Shown in pieces: positions 1 to 8,055 of a stretch of DNA of 64,000 nucleotides. The notes below the pieces were generated by a model. That model made no database searches. It worked only from the letters and a program-made list of their open reading frames with translations, and was not told where the DNA came from. The translations under genes and the position numbers were made by a program. Each line of letters begins with the position of its first letter. The stretch's first letter is position 1. Origin of the DNA: EB88 sp965199135 (lineage in GTDB: Bacteria; Acidobacteriota; Terriglobia; Terriglobales; Acidobacteriaceae); the NCBI GenBank assembly GCA_965199135.1, contig OZ240685.1:2418001-2482000 (forward strand), in the 5' to 3' direction.

Positions 1-1096
1 CGGCGTTGAGCGTGTGTTTCGCGCCATCCATGCCGCAGTATTCGCCCGTCACGTCATCGAAAAGCGTCGGCGCACAGTGCATGTGGTAGAGCGAGGAGTA
101 GAAGATGGCGCGTTGCTTCTCGTCGGTGGTCTCGATGCGGATGCGGCTCAGCTCCTTCTGCCACTTGGCCTTGGCCGCCGCGCGGGTCACGTCGAACTCG
201 TAGCCGGGCATTTCGGTTTTCAGGTTGGCAAGCGCATTTTCAACCGAGACGCCGGAGATGCCGACGCGTACAAGGATCTTTTCGCCGGCAGCGGGCTTCA
301 CGTGCAAGGCGGCCTTGAGGCTCTTGCCTGCGCTCCTGGTGGTGCCGTCGGGCAGAACGGTTCCGTCCTGCATCAGTTCGGCTTTTGCGAAGGGCCTGGA
401 GAATTGCGCAGCGAAATAAATGCGACGGCCGTTGGCCCAGGAGTGCACCGTGCGTCCGCCGGTGACAGTATCGTCGCCCACAATCGTCAGCGTGGCGTCG
501 TCGACGGGGCTGGTGGGGTCGTCGTAGGAGTGCTCGAAGTCCAGAAGGAAGTGGCTGTCGGCAGCCTGCCCGAAGGTATAGCGATGCAGTCCGGTCCGCT
601 CGGTAGCGGTAAGCTCGGCGAGCACCTGGCGATCATGCAAGGGCACGGCGTAATAGCCGGGCTCCATCTGCTCGTCGCTATGCGAGAAAGGGGCGCGGTA
701 GCCTTCGCTCGGGTTCTCGCGGGTGCCGGGTTTCCATTTGACCTCGCCGACGTTGGGGATGAGCAGGACGTCGAGCAGATCGCCGCAGCCGGTGCCGCTG
801 AGGTGCGTGTGGCTGAAGCCCATCAACGAGGTGTCGGCGTCGTAATAGCCGGAGCACCAGTCCCAGCCCTTGGTGTAGGTGTCCGGGCTGAGCTGCACAG
901 CGCCGAAGGGAACGGTCGCGCCAGGGAAGGTGTGGCCGTGGCCGCCGGTGCCCACGCGGATGTTCACGTATTGCGTCACATCGTCGGCGCCTGGGGCTTC
1001 GCCGGTGGCGAACGCTGCCAGTGCGGGACGAGACTGGAGGAGTGGCAAGCAGGAAACTGCGGATGCCGATTGCAGGAAGAGCCGTCGTGTGAGCAT
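1..1096 (-). CDS. GH92 alpha-mannosidase, N-terminal part (cut by left window edge)
   Basis: Reading the minus strand from the ATG at 1096 gives 365 residues open to the window edge, so the C-terminal half is outside. A signal peptide (MLTRRLFLQSASAVSCLPLL, Tat-like with RR) precedes the mature start. The segment YVNIRVGTGGHGHTFPGA followed by VPFGAVQLSPDT is the hallmark N-terminus of GH92, and GWDWCSGYY, MGFSHTHLSGTGCGD and FYSSLYHMHCAPTLF also fit the family. GH92 enzymes are Ca2+-dependent exo-alpha-mannosidases acting on N-glycan and mannoprotein chains. It diverges from the GH20 gene across a shared 234-bp upstream region. No strong Shine-Dalgarno precedes the ATG, so the start is less certain than the family. 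Confidence 0.88.
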   Translation of the reverse strand, partial: MLTRRLFLQSASAVSCLPLLQSRPALAAFATGEAPGADDVTQYVNIRVGTGGHGHTFPGATVPFGAVQLSPDTYTKGWDWCSGYYDADTSLMGFSHTHLSGTGCGDLLDVLLIPNVGEVKWKPGTRENPSEGYRAPFSHSDEQMEPGYYAVPLHDRQVLAELTATERTGLHRYTFGQAADSHFLLDFEHSYDDPTSPVDDATLTIVGDDTVTGGRTVHSWANGRRIYFAAQFSRPFAKAELMQDGTVLPDGTTRSAGKSLKAALHVKPAAGEKILVRVGISGVSVENALANLKTEMPGYEFDVTRAAAKAKWQKELSRIRIETTDEKQRAIFYSSLYHMHCAPTLFDDVTGEYCGMDGAKHTLNA

Positions 1097-1330
1097 CGTG
1101 TTGAGAGGGAACCTTTCCGTACTAAACATTCGACGTATGTCGAGGGCCGATTGCGCGTTCTACGGAGTTCCGTCCGTGGCGGCGCAGAAAACCTTGTCCG
1201 GTGATCATATGCCCCCGAAACGGTAGAAAATCAAGCGTCGCCTCTTTCTTTCATGTAGGCTGACGTTTCCGCGGGTTCTGTCCCTTCTGCATGATCTGGT
1301 GGCAGCAGGCCCATGGTTTCGAGGTGCTGT

Positions 1331-3454
1331 ATGCGTCTGCGTTTGTTCGCGACAACGTTCGCTGTTTGTATCGCCGTCTCCAGTCTGGAGGCACAGCAGA
1401 TCGCCCTGATGCCGATGCCATCCTCGGTGCAGCGCGCTGACGGTGATCTGACGATCACGCCCGCCAAGGGCGACTCGGCGTTCACCCTCCGCTACACGGG
1501 GACACACGACGCACGGCTGGAGGCCGCGACGATGCGCATGGTCGACCGGCTCGACCGCAGCTGCGGCGGGCAGCTGCGGCGCTCCGTGCTGACGAACGAG
1601 GGTGGCGCAGGCGCCACGCTGTCGATCCAGGTCGCCTCGCCAGGCGCAGCGGTGCAGGGCTTTGAAGAGAATGAGAGCTACTCACTCAAGGTGACGCCCA
1701 CGGGCGCCACGCTCACGGCGGCCACCGATGTGGGCGCGATGCACGGCTACGAAACGCTGTTGCAACTTGCGTCGAACGTACGCGGCGCGTGTGTGCTGCC
1801 AGCCATCTCCATCGAGGACTCGCCGCGCTTTCAGTGGCGTGGATTCATGATCGATGTGAGCCGGCACTTCGAGCCGGTCGACGTGGTCAAGCGCCAGCTG
1901 GACGGAATGGAGGTCGCGAAGCTCAACGTCTTCCACTGGCATCTCTCCGATGACCAGGGATTTCGAGCCGAGAGCAGGAAGTTTCCGAAGCTGACGGCGG
2001 ATGCGTCCGACGGCCAGTTCTACACGCAGGAGCAGATGCGTGAAGTGGTTGCGTATGCCCGTGCGCGTGGGATCCGCGTGGTGCCGGAGTTCGACATGCC
2101 GGGGCATACCTCAAGCTGGATCGTGGCCTACCCAAATCTCGGATCAGGCGAAGACATCAAGAAGCTGCCGATTGTCTACGGCACACCGCAGGCGGAACTC
2201 GATCCTTCGCGTGAGAGCACCTACAAGTTCATCGATGCGTTCGTCGGCGAGATGAGCACGATCTTCCCTGACGCGTACTTCCATATCGGCGGCGACGAGA
2301 CGGAGGGCAAGGGCTGGCTCGCAAACCCGAAGATCGCAGCCTTTATGAAGAGCAAGGGCTTCACCACGCCCGCGGAGCTGCAGGCGTACTTCAACCAGCG
2401 GCTGCTGCCGATCCTCAAGAAGCATGGCAAGCGCATGATCGGCTGGGACGAGATCCTGAACCCGGCGCTGCCGAAGGATATCGTGATTCAAAGCTGGCGT
2501 GGCGAGGCCTCGCTGGCCGCTGGCGCGATGCAGGGGTATGAGGGCATCCTGTCGGCGCCCTATTATCTCGACGGTGAAAAAACCTCGGCGCAGATGTTCC
2601 TTGCGGACCCGATCCCTTCTGACACCAAGCTCGATGCAGCGCAGCAGAAGCTGATCCTGGGCGGCGAGGTATGTATGTGGGCCGAGCAGCTGGACGCAGA
2701 GACCGTGGACAGCCGGGTGTGGCCACGCACGCTCGCGATCGCCGAGCGCTTCTGGTCGCCCCAGAGTGATCGCGATGTTCCCTACATGTACGAGCGCCTG
2801 CGGAAGGTCTCGCTTGAACTCGAGGATGTGGGGCTGACGCATATCAGCGGGCCCGAGAAGCTCCGCCGTAACCTGGCGGGCACACTGCATCCGGACGCGC
2901 TTGACCTGCTGGCCTCGGTCACCGAGCCGTACAGCTTTGGCGACCGCTACGACGGGCAGCATACCAACGGCTATACCTCGCTCGATCGCCTGGTAGATGC
3001 CGTGGTGGCCGATCCGCCCTCGCGCCAGCAGATTGCGGGCGATGTGGATGCGTTGACGCCGCATACCAAACTTCCGCCTGCGGGCAAGAATGATCCGGAC
3101 AGAAGTGGAGACGTGCCTGCGGGATACCTGCCGAATCACGTGGAAGCCATGTCGGATCTGCGGGATACGTTCCTGCACTGGCAACGCTCTGCGCCGCAGA
3201 TGGCGTTGCTTGCGACGCAGACACCCCGGCTGGATGACGTGGCGCCGCTCGCGCTCGAACTCAGTGAGCTTGGCGGAGTCGGCATGGAGGCGCTGGCGTA
3301 CCTGGACGCGCATACCCCCGCGCCGCAGGCCTGGACCGAGCATGCACAGGCTGTGATCGCGCAGGCGCAGAAGGGCGGGGCGCTGGTGCACTTCACCTTC
3401 CTGGCCTCGCTCCAGAAGCTGGTGCTTGCGGCTTCCGAAGCACACGCGAGCTAG
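1331..3454 (+). CDS. GH20 beta-N-acetylhexosaminidase, secreted
   Basis: The product has 707 aa. The frame is open from an ATG at 1313, but GAGG at 1321-1324 sits 6 nt before the ATG at 1331, which also gives a clean signal peptide (MRLRLFATTFAVCIAVSSLEAQ), so I chose 1331. An N-terminal GH20b-like domain is followed by the TIM barrel with RGFMIDVSRHF, FHWHLSDDQGF and HIGGDE, whose Asp322-Glu323 pair is the GH20 substrate-assisted catalytic dyad. The C-terminal ~200 residues are not covered by the barrel. It removes terminal beta-GlcNAc/GalNAc from chitin oligomers or glycoproteins in the periplasm or outside. It faces GH92 and converges on cutC, with a strong hairpin between them. Confidence 0.93.
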   Translation: MRLRLFATTFAVCIAVSSLEAQQIALMPMPSSVQRADGDLTITPAKGDSAFTLRYTGTHDARLEAATMRMVDRLDRSCGGQLRRSVLTNEGGAGATLSIQVASPGAAVQGFEENESYSLKVTPTGATLTAATDVGAMHGYETLLQLASNVRGACVLPAISIEDSPRFQWRGFMIDVSRHFEPVDVVKRQLDGMEVAKLNVFHWHLSDDQGFRAESRKFPKLTADASDGQFYTQEQMREVVAYARARGIRVVPEFDMPGHTSSWIVAYPNLGSGEDIKKLPIVYGTPQAELDPSRESTYKFIDAFVGEMSTIFPDAYFHIGGDETEGKGWLANPKIAAFMKSKGFTTPAELQAYFNQRLLPILKKHGKRMIGWDEILNPALPKDIVIQSWRGEASLAAGAMQGYEGILSAPYYLDGEKTSAQMFLADPIPSDTKLDAAQQKLILGGEVCMWAEQLDAETVDSRVWPRTLAIAERFWSPQSDRDVPYMYERLRKVSLELEDVGLTHISGPEKLRRNLAGTLHPDALDLLASVTEPYSFGDRYDGQHTNGYTSLDRLVDAVVADPPSRQQIAGDVDALTPHTKLPPAGKNDPDRSGDVPAGYLPNHVEAMSDLRDTFLHWQRSAPQMALLATQTPRLDDVAPLALELSELGGVGMEALAYLDAHTPAPQAWTEHAQAVIAQAQKGGALVHFTFLASLQKLVLAASEAHAS

Positions 3455-3463
3455 CCGCGCACA

Positions 3464-3495
3464 AGCCCCACACCCTGAGTTTCGGGTGTGGGGCT
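3464..3495. terminator. Hairpin between convergent GH20 and cutC genes
   Basis: A perfect 12-bp stem (3464-3475 with 3484-3495) closes an 8-nt loop 9 bp after the GH20 stop and 14 bp from the cutC stop. It lies between two convergent genes and can serve both strands. Only a short pyrimidine tail follows, so termination strength is uncertain. Confidence 0.72.
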
Positions 3496-3509
3496 CTTGC
3501 ACTGAGAGA

Positions 3510-4265
3510 TCAGCGTGCGAGCACTGCCCGGGGCGTCAGGGTAGACAGCACCGTGCGCACATCTGCCTCGCGCACAGTATAGAGCGCATCCTCATCACGG
3601 GAGCCGATGCTGGCTGCCGAGTCCCCGGTATCGGCTGCATGGTGCCAGGGCGTGCGCAGCGAGGCGTGCAGCGTGTCCACGGGTACGTCGCGCCAGAGTT
3701 CGCCTGCATTGTTGACCCGCACACCGGCTCCTCCCATGATCTCGATACGGCCCGCGGCCTGTTGCACGAGCCGGGTCACTTCGGCAGCGCCTGCATGCAG
3801 CGAGGGTGCCCCTCCCGAGGTCAGCAGGATATTGACGCCCAGCGCGATCAGATCCTCGAGCGCTGAGCTTCGGTCGGCAGTGCGATCAAAGGCACGGTGA
3901 CAGCAGAAGCGCATGTCCCCTGCGGCGTCACGGAGCCGGCGCATGGCATCCAGGTCGAGTCGGTGCTCCGGCGTAAGAACGCCAACGACGACTCCGTGTG
4001 CGCCCGCAGCACGCAGGGCGCGGATATCCCGTTCCAGGATCGAGATTTCTTCCGGCGTGTAGATGAAGTTTCCCGCGCGGGGACGCACCATGCAGTGCAC
4101 CGCTGGCGACGCGGAGGCTAGCGTCCATTCCAGGAAGCCGATTGATGGGGTGAGGCCGCCATCAGCGAGCGTAGAGCAGAGTTCCAGGCGGTCGGCGCCC
4201 CCGCGGGATGCCGCGAGGACTCCTTCTGCATTGTCAACCGCAATTTCGAGACGAACACTGTCCAT
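3510..4265 (-). CDS. cutC: CutC-family TIM-barrel protein
   Basis: The 251-aa product matches CutC over its length: LEIAVDNAEGVLAASRGGADRLELC, GGLTPS, VHCMVRPRAGNF, VVGVLTPEHRLD, CHRAFDR and ILTSGGAPS. It is cytoplasmic with no signal peptide. It begins 11 nt after the fucosidase stop and is almost surely co-transcribed with it. CutC was named for copper tolerance in E. coli, but that phenotype was later attributed to the MicL sRNA encoded in the cutC 3' region, so the biochemical role is open. The context (GH29, GH20, GH92, amino-sugar deaminase) suggests carbohydrate metabolism rather than copper here. That is inference from position only. Confidence 0.9.
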   Translation of the reverse strand: MDSVRLEIAVDNAEGVLAASRGGADRLELCSTLADGGLTPSIGFLEWTLASASPAVHCMVRPRAGNFIYTPEEISILERDIRALRAAGAHGVVVGVLTPEHRLDLDAMRRLRDAAGDMRFCCHRAFDRTADRSSALEDLIALGVNILLTSGGAPSLHAGAAEVTRLVQQAAGRIEIMGGAGVRVNNAGELWRDVPVDTLHASLRTPWHHAADTGDSAASIGSRDEDALYTVREADVRTVLSTLTPRAVLAR

Positions 4266-4276
4266 AGGCTGGCCGC

Positions 4277-5653
4277 TTACTCTGCTTTCCCGGCCACTGC
4301 CGAATGCTGTGCGTCCTCGTCGAGATATGCACCAAACTCCCTCAGCTCAACGGGGCCGTTTGCCGCGAGAATGCGCAGACGAACAGCACGTGCTTCGATT
4401 GGAGAAGGCAGAATGTCGATCCGTTTGTGGCCGATGACGTGGCCGTGCGCCACTTCCTGCCAGCGGCCGTTGTTCTCGGCATCGATCGCGTATTCCTCGA
4501 CGTGCTGCCCGTCTTCAAGCCGCTCCATGCTCATGAACCGATCCAGCCGAACGGGAGACTTGAGCGTGACAGTCAGTGTTTGCGGCAGGTCCCCAGGCAT
4601 AGTCCACCAGGTATGAAGATCACCATCAACAGCGCGTGTTGCAACACCTGTTACTGGAAGATGCGGGGCGAGCAGGCTCTGGCCGTATACCTTGCGCACG
4701 CGTGCGCCGAACTCTGCGAGCCGTTTGACGTCCGCGTCCGGCAGCAGGCCTTCCTTGTTGGGCGCGAGACCGAGCATCAACTGTGCGCCGCGTCCAACAG
4801 TGCTGTTGTACTCATTCATCAACTCGTCAACAGACTTGAGGGTGCTGTCGCTGTTCGGGTGCCAGAACCACTGACCGGTGTGTAGCGGTGTGTCTGCCTC
4901 GACGGGTCTCCAGCGCAGTGTGCCGGTGCGATCAACAGTGTTCCAGATGTCGAAGTCGACATTGCCGCTCTCGGTGCCGACCCAGCGCAGGTCGGCGTAC
5001 TTATAAAGATCGACATCTGCGAACACTTCTGTGTTGGACTGGTAGGTGCGCAGGTGCTGGATGATCTTGTCGAAGTCGTAGGTACGCCCCTGTGAGCCGG
5101 CGCCATCGAGCCAGAACTCGACCAGCGGGCCATAGTTCCCGGCGAGTTCTTCCAGTTCTGCCAGGTAAAACGCATCGTAGGCAGCAGGGTCCTTGTAGCG
5201 CGGGTCATGGCGGTCCCACGGCGACTCGTACACGCCGAAGAGCAGGCCCGCCTTGCGCGCCGATGTGGACGCCATGCGGATGAGGTCCCCCTTGCCGTTC
5301 ATCCACGGGGACGCTTTCACGCTGTACTCGGTCTGTGCCGTGGGCCACAGCGCGAAGCCGTCATGGTGCTTGGCTACCTGCACGACATAGCGGATCCCGG
5401 CGCTCTTTGCTGCGGCCATCCACTGGTCCGTGTCAACGTGGGCCGGGTTGAAGACCGACGGGGAGGCTGTGCCATCGCCCCATTCCCGGTCGAGAAACGT
5501 GTTGGTCCCAAAGTGGATGATCGCGCCCATCTCGAGATCCTGCCAGGCGACCTGCTGGGGCGACGGGCGGACCTCCGCGAAGTTCTGCGCTGCGGCAGCG
5601 AGGGGGCCGAGGAGGAGAAGTGCGGCGGAGAGGGAGCGAAAGTAGCGGATCAA
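4277..5653 (-). CDS. GH29 alpha-L-fucosidase, secreted
   Basis: The 458-aa product has a signal peptide (MIRYFRSLSAALLLLGPLAAAAQ). The start is TTG at 5653 with GAGG 5 nt upstream. GH29 motifs are clear: HFGTNTF, VVQVAKHHDGFALWP, YSVKASPW, LLFGVYESPWDRHDP and FWLDGAG, with Asp183 as the expected catalytic nucleophile. The last ~130 residues form a discoidin-like beta domain (AVDGDLHTWWTMPGDLP). It releases terminal L-fucose from glycans. It diverges from the SIS/GH18 pair across 179 bp and is followed by cutC at 11 nt. Confidence 0.92.
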   Translation of the reverse strand: MIRYFRSLSAALLLLGPLAAAAQNFAEVRPSPQQVAWQDLEMGAIIHFGTNTFLDREWGDGTASPSVFNPAHVDTDQWMAAAKSAGIRYVVQVAKHHDGFALWPTAQTEYSVKASPWMNGKGDLIRMASTSARKAGLLFGVYESPWDRHDPRYKDPAAYDAFYLAELEELAGNYGPLVEFWLDGAGSQGRTYDFDKIIQHLRTYQSNTEVFADVDLYKYADLRWVGTESGNVDFDIWNTVDRTGTLRWRPVEADTPLHTGQWFWHPNSDSTLKSVDELMNEYNSTVGRGAQLMLGLAPNKEGLLPDADVKRLAEFGARVRKVYGQSLLAPHLPVTGVATRAVDGDLHTWWTMPGDLPQTLTVTLKSPVRLDRFMSMERLEDGQHVEEYAIDAENNGRWQEVAHGHVIGHKRIDILPSPIEARAVRLRILAANGPVELREFGAYLDEDAQHSAVAGKAE

Positions 5654-5832
5654 GGGGCCTCGTCTCTTCGGGTGCAGGATGCGTACAGGAGCTTTCGGCG
5701 CTGACCTATTCGTCGTTGTAGACTGCCCAGCCGTGGCGACTATGTCAATAAAAATGATCGTTTGTGCTCCCCTTGATCAGCGCTTAGTATGCAGAGTATC
5801 TCCAGGTTGCCCCGGAGAGAAGGCCAGAACCC

Positions 5833-6993
5833 ATGACAGAAGACCCAAACGTCCCGCGCGAAGCCGCGAATGAGCGGCAGTTTCAGCATGCAATGATGCG
5901 CGAAATCTATGAGCAGCCGGAGGCGCTCCAGCGCCTGCTTGCCGCGTCACTGTCCCCTGCGGGCACTGCACTGGAGGGCGCGCTGTTTGCGCCGGTGAGC
6001 TCGCTGCTTCGCGAGGCCTCGTCGCTCGTGATCATCGCCAGCGGCTCGAGCCGTCACGCCGGGCTGATGGCCGAGGTGACCTTTGAGGACCTGAGCGGGC
6101 TCTCGGTGGACGTGGAGTATGCGAGCGAATACTCGTACCGCTCCAGCAACACTACGCCCTCAGCGGTGGTGCTGGTGATCTCGCAGTCAGGGGAAACAGG
6201 CGACACGCTTGCGGCGCTACGCGAGGCGAAGAGCAATGGCCAGCACACGATCGCGGTGACCAATGTGCCAGGCTCGACGATGATGCGCGAGGCTGACGTG
6301 GCGCTGTGCACCGAGGCTGGCAAGGAGCTGGCCATCCCGGCGACCAAGAGCTTCACCAACCAGCTTGCCTTGCTGCACCTGCTTGCGCTCGCTGCAGGCG
6401 AAGCCCGCGGCCGACTGCGTCCCGAGGACGTGGCTCAACGTCTCGCTGCCTTGCAGAAGCTGCCTGCTCTGCTCGCCGGTTCACTCGATGGCTGGGCTGC
6501 GCGTGCGAAGTCCTGCGCGGAGAGTCTCCGCACCGCGAATAGCTATCTGTTTCTCGGGCGCGGCGTGCATTACCCGTTGGCCCGGGAAGGCGCACTGAAG
6601 CTGAAGGAAAGCTCGTACGTGCATGCGGAGGGTTATCCCTCAGGCGAGGTGCTGCATGGACCAAATGCGCTGGTGAGCGATGAGGTGCCACTCGTTGTGC
6701 TGGCAGCGTATGACCCCGCGGATGAAGACTCGCAGCGGAGGTACCAGCGTACGGTGCACCTGCTGGGCATCCTGCAGGGGCAGCACGCGCGTGTGCTTGC
6801 GATCGTGAATCGGGGGGACACAGAAGTGCGTGCGCTCGTTGGCGAGACGATCGAGATTCCTGCAGCGCCCGAGCACCTCCTGCCGCTGCTCGAGGTTGTA
6901 CCGCTGCAGATGTTTGCGTACTACGTGGCCCTGACACATGGGGTCGATGTGGATCGACCACGGAACCTGGTCAAGTCGGTACCTGTCGCCTAG
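5833..6993 (+). CDS. SIS-domain amino-sugar phosphate deaminase/isomerase (NagB-II/AgaS-like)
   Basis: The 386-aa cytoplasmic protein has two SIS domains. It opens with MMREIYEQPEALQRLL, typical of the GlmS isomerase half without the glutaminase domain. Further motifs are SQSGETGDTLAALREAK, AIPATKSFTNQLALLHLL and LKLKESSYVHAEGYPSGEVLHG. Stand-alone proteins of this type (NagB-II) convert glucosamine-6-phosphate to fructose-6-phosphate in GlcNAc catabolism, which fits GH20, GH18 and GH92 nearby. GAGAAGG about 10 nt upstream supports the ATG. A galactosamine-6-phosphate (AgaS) role cannot be excluded. Confidence 0.85.
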   Translation: MTEDPNVPREAANERQFQHAMMREIYEQPEALQRLLAASLSPAGTALEGALFAPVSSLLREASSLVIIASGSSRHAGLMAEVTFEDLSGLSVDVEYASEYSYRSSNTTPSAVVLVISQSGETGDTLAALREAKSNGQHTIAVTNVPGSTMMREADVALCTEAGKELAIPATKSFTNQLALLHLLALAAGEARGRLRPEDVAQRLAALQKLPALLAGSLDGWAARAKSCAESLRTANSYLFLGRGVHYPLAREGALKLKESSYVHAEGYPSGEVLHGPNALVSDEVPLVVLAAYDPADEDSQRRYQRTVHLLGILQGQHARVLAIVNRGDTEVRALVGETIEIPAAPEHLLPLLEVVPLQMFAYYVALTHGVDVDRPRNLVKSVPVA

Positions 6994-7003
6994 AGGGTTG
7001 GGG

Positions 7004-8053
7004 ATGAATCGTCGTACTGCCGCATGGTTGATGGCTGCTGTGGTGTGTCTCGCTGTGCCACGGCTTGGGGCACAGAAGACACTCTTTTACATGAGCCAGG
7101 AAGGTCCTTCTGAGAGGGACTTCCTGGCGCATCGGTCGAAGATCGATATCCTGGTACCCACCTGGTATGACGTGGACCAGGATGGCCTGGTCAATGGCGA
7201 GCCCAACCCGGCGATCCTGGAGGCTGCGAAGGAAAGTCATATCCCCGTTGTGCCGATTGTCGCCCTGTTTAACAAGGACAAGGTGCACACACTGATGACC
7301 AGCCAGCGTGCACAGGAGGCGATGAACGCATCGCTGATCCGGGAGTGCAAGCGGAACGGCTACCGCGGCTTCCAGTTCGATCTCGAAGATGTGATGTGGA
7401 CCGATCGTGATGCGCTCTCGGCAATGGTGAAGAAGACGGCCGACGCACTGCATGCCGAACATCTTGACTTACAGATTGCGGTGGTTCCGAACTCTCCAGG
7501 CTACCCGGGACATACCGCCTTTGATAAGTGGATGTATGCGGAATGGCGTGGGGCGTATGACCTTGAAGCCCTCGGTCGCGCAGTGGACCTGTTGTGCCTG
7601 ATGACCTACGACCAGCACACGCGCTGGACGGAGCCGGGTCCGGTCGCGGGGTGGCAGTGGGTCAACGACAACATGAACTACGCGCTCAAAGTCGTACCGA
7701 AGGAGAAGCTGTCGCTTGGCATTGCCCTCTACGGCTACCACTGGTACACGGGCGATCCAGGGCTCGATGCAGAGAAGAAAGAGCCTCACCCAACTGCGGA
7801 GTACATCAGCGCGACCAATGCTCGCTCACTGCGCGACAGTTACGGCGGCCACGAGGAGTGGGATCCCATCGATCACACGGCATGGTTCTTCTTCAACCGC
7901 GACCAGCTGCGGGAGTGGGTTTTCTACACCGACAAACGTGGCTTCGATGACCGGTATGAGCTCGCGAAGAGCCACGGACTCGCGGGGATCTGCGCGTGGG
8001 TCCTGGGCGAGGAAGACCCGGCGATCTGGTCGGGTCTTCCGGACCACAAGTAG
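7004..8053 (+). CDS. GH18-like secreted protein with degenerate catalytic motif
   Basis: The frame is open from 6938, but GAGGG followed by the ATG at 7004, just after the SIS stop (6993), gives a signal peptide (MNRRTAAWLMAAVVCLAVPRLGAQ), so 349 aa is preferred. The barrel resembles GH18: LVPTWYDVDQDGLV, YRGFQFDLEDV, LLCLMTYDQHT, KLSLGIALYGYHWYTG and a C-terminal GICAWVLGEEDP. The usual DxxDxDxE signature reads R-G-F-Q-F-D-L-E, keeping Asp126 and the catalytic Glu128 but losing the first two Asp. Candidate activities are chitinase or endo-beta-N-acetylglucosaminidase; a binding-only protein is possible. It is co-directional with the deaminase gene, 10 nt apart. Confidence 0.82.
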   Translation: MNRRTAAWLMAAVVCLAVPRLGAQKTLFYMSQEGPSERDFLAHRSKIDILVPTWYDVDQDGLVNGEPNPAILEAAKESHIPVVPIVALFNKDKVHTLMTSQRAQEAMNASLIRECKRNGYRGFQFDLEDVMWTDRDALSAMVKKTADALHAEHLDLQIAVVPNSPGYPGHTAFDKWMYAEWRGAYDLEALGRAVDLLCLMTYDQHTRWTEPGPVAGWQWVNDNMNYALKVVPKEKLSLGIALYGYHWYTGDPGLDAEKKEPHPTAEYISATNARSLRDSYGGHEEWDPIDHTAWFFFNRDQLREWVFYTDKRGFDDRYELAKSHGLAGICAWVLGEEDPAIWSGLPDHK

Positions 8054-8055
8054 CG

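Noticed and set aside
14..1204. 396-aa plus-strand open frame opposite GH92
   Set aside because: Low-complexity Gly/Ala/Val/Arg composition with no family match; the minus strand encodes an unmistakable GH92 N-terminus.
2144..3502. 452-aa minus-strand open frame opposite GH20
   Set aside because: Arg/His/Leu-rich antisense shadow of the GH20 barrel.
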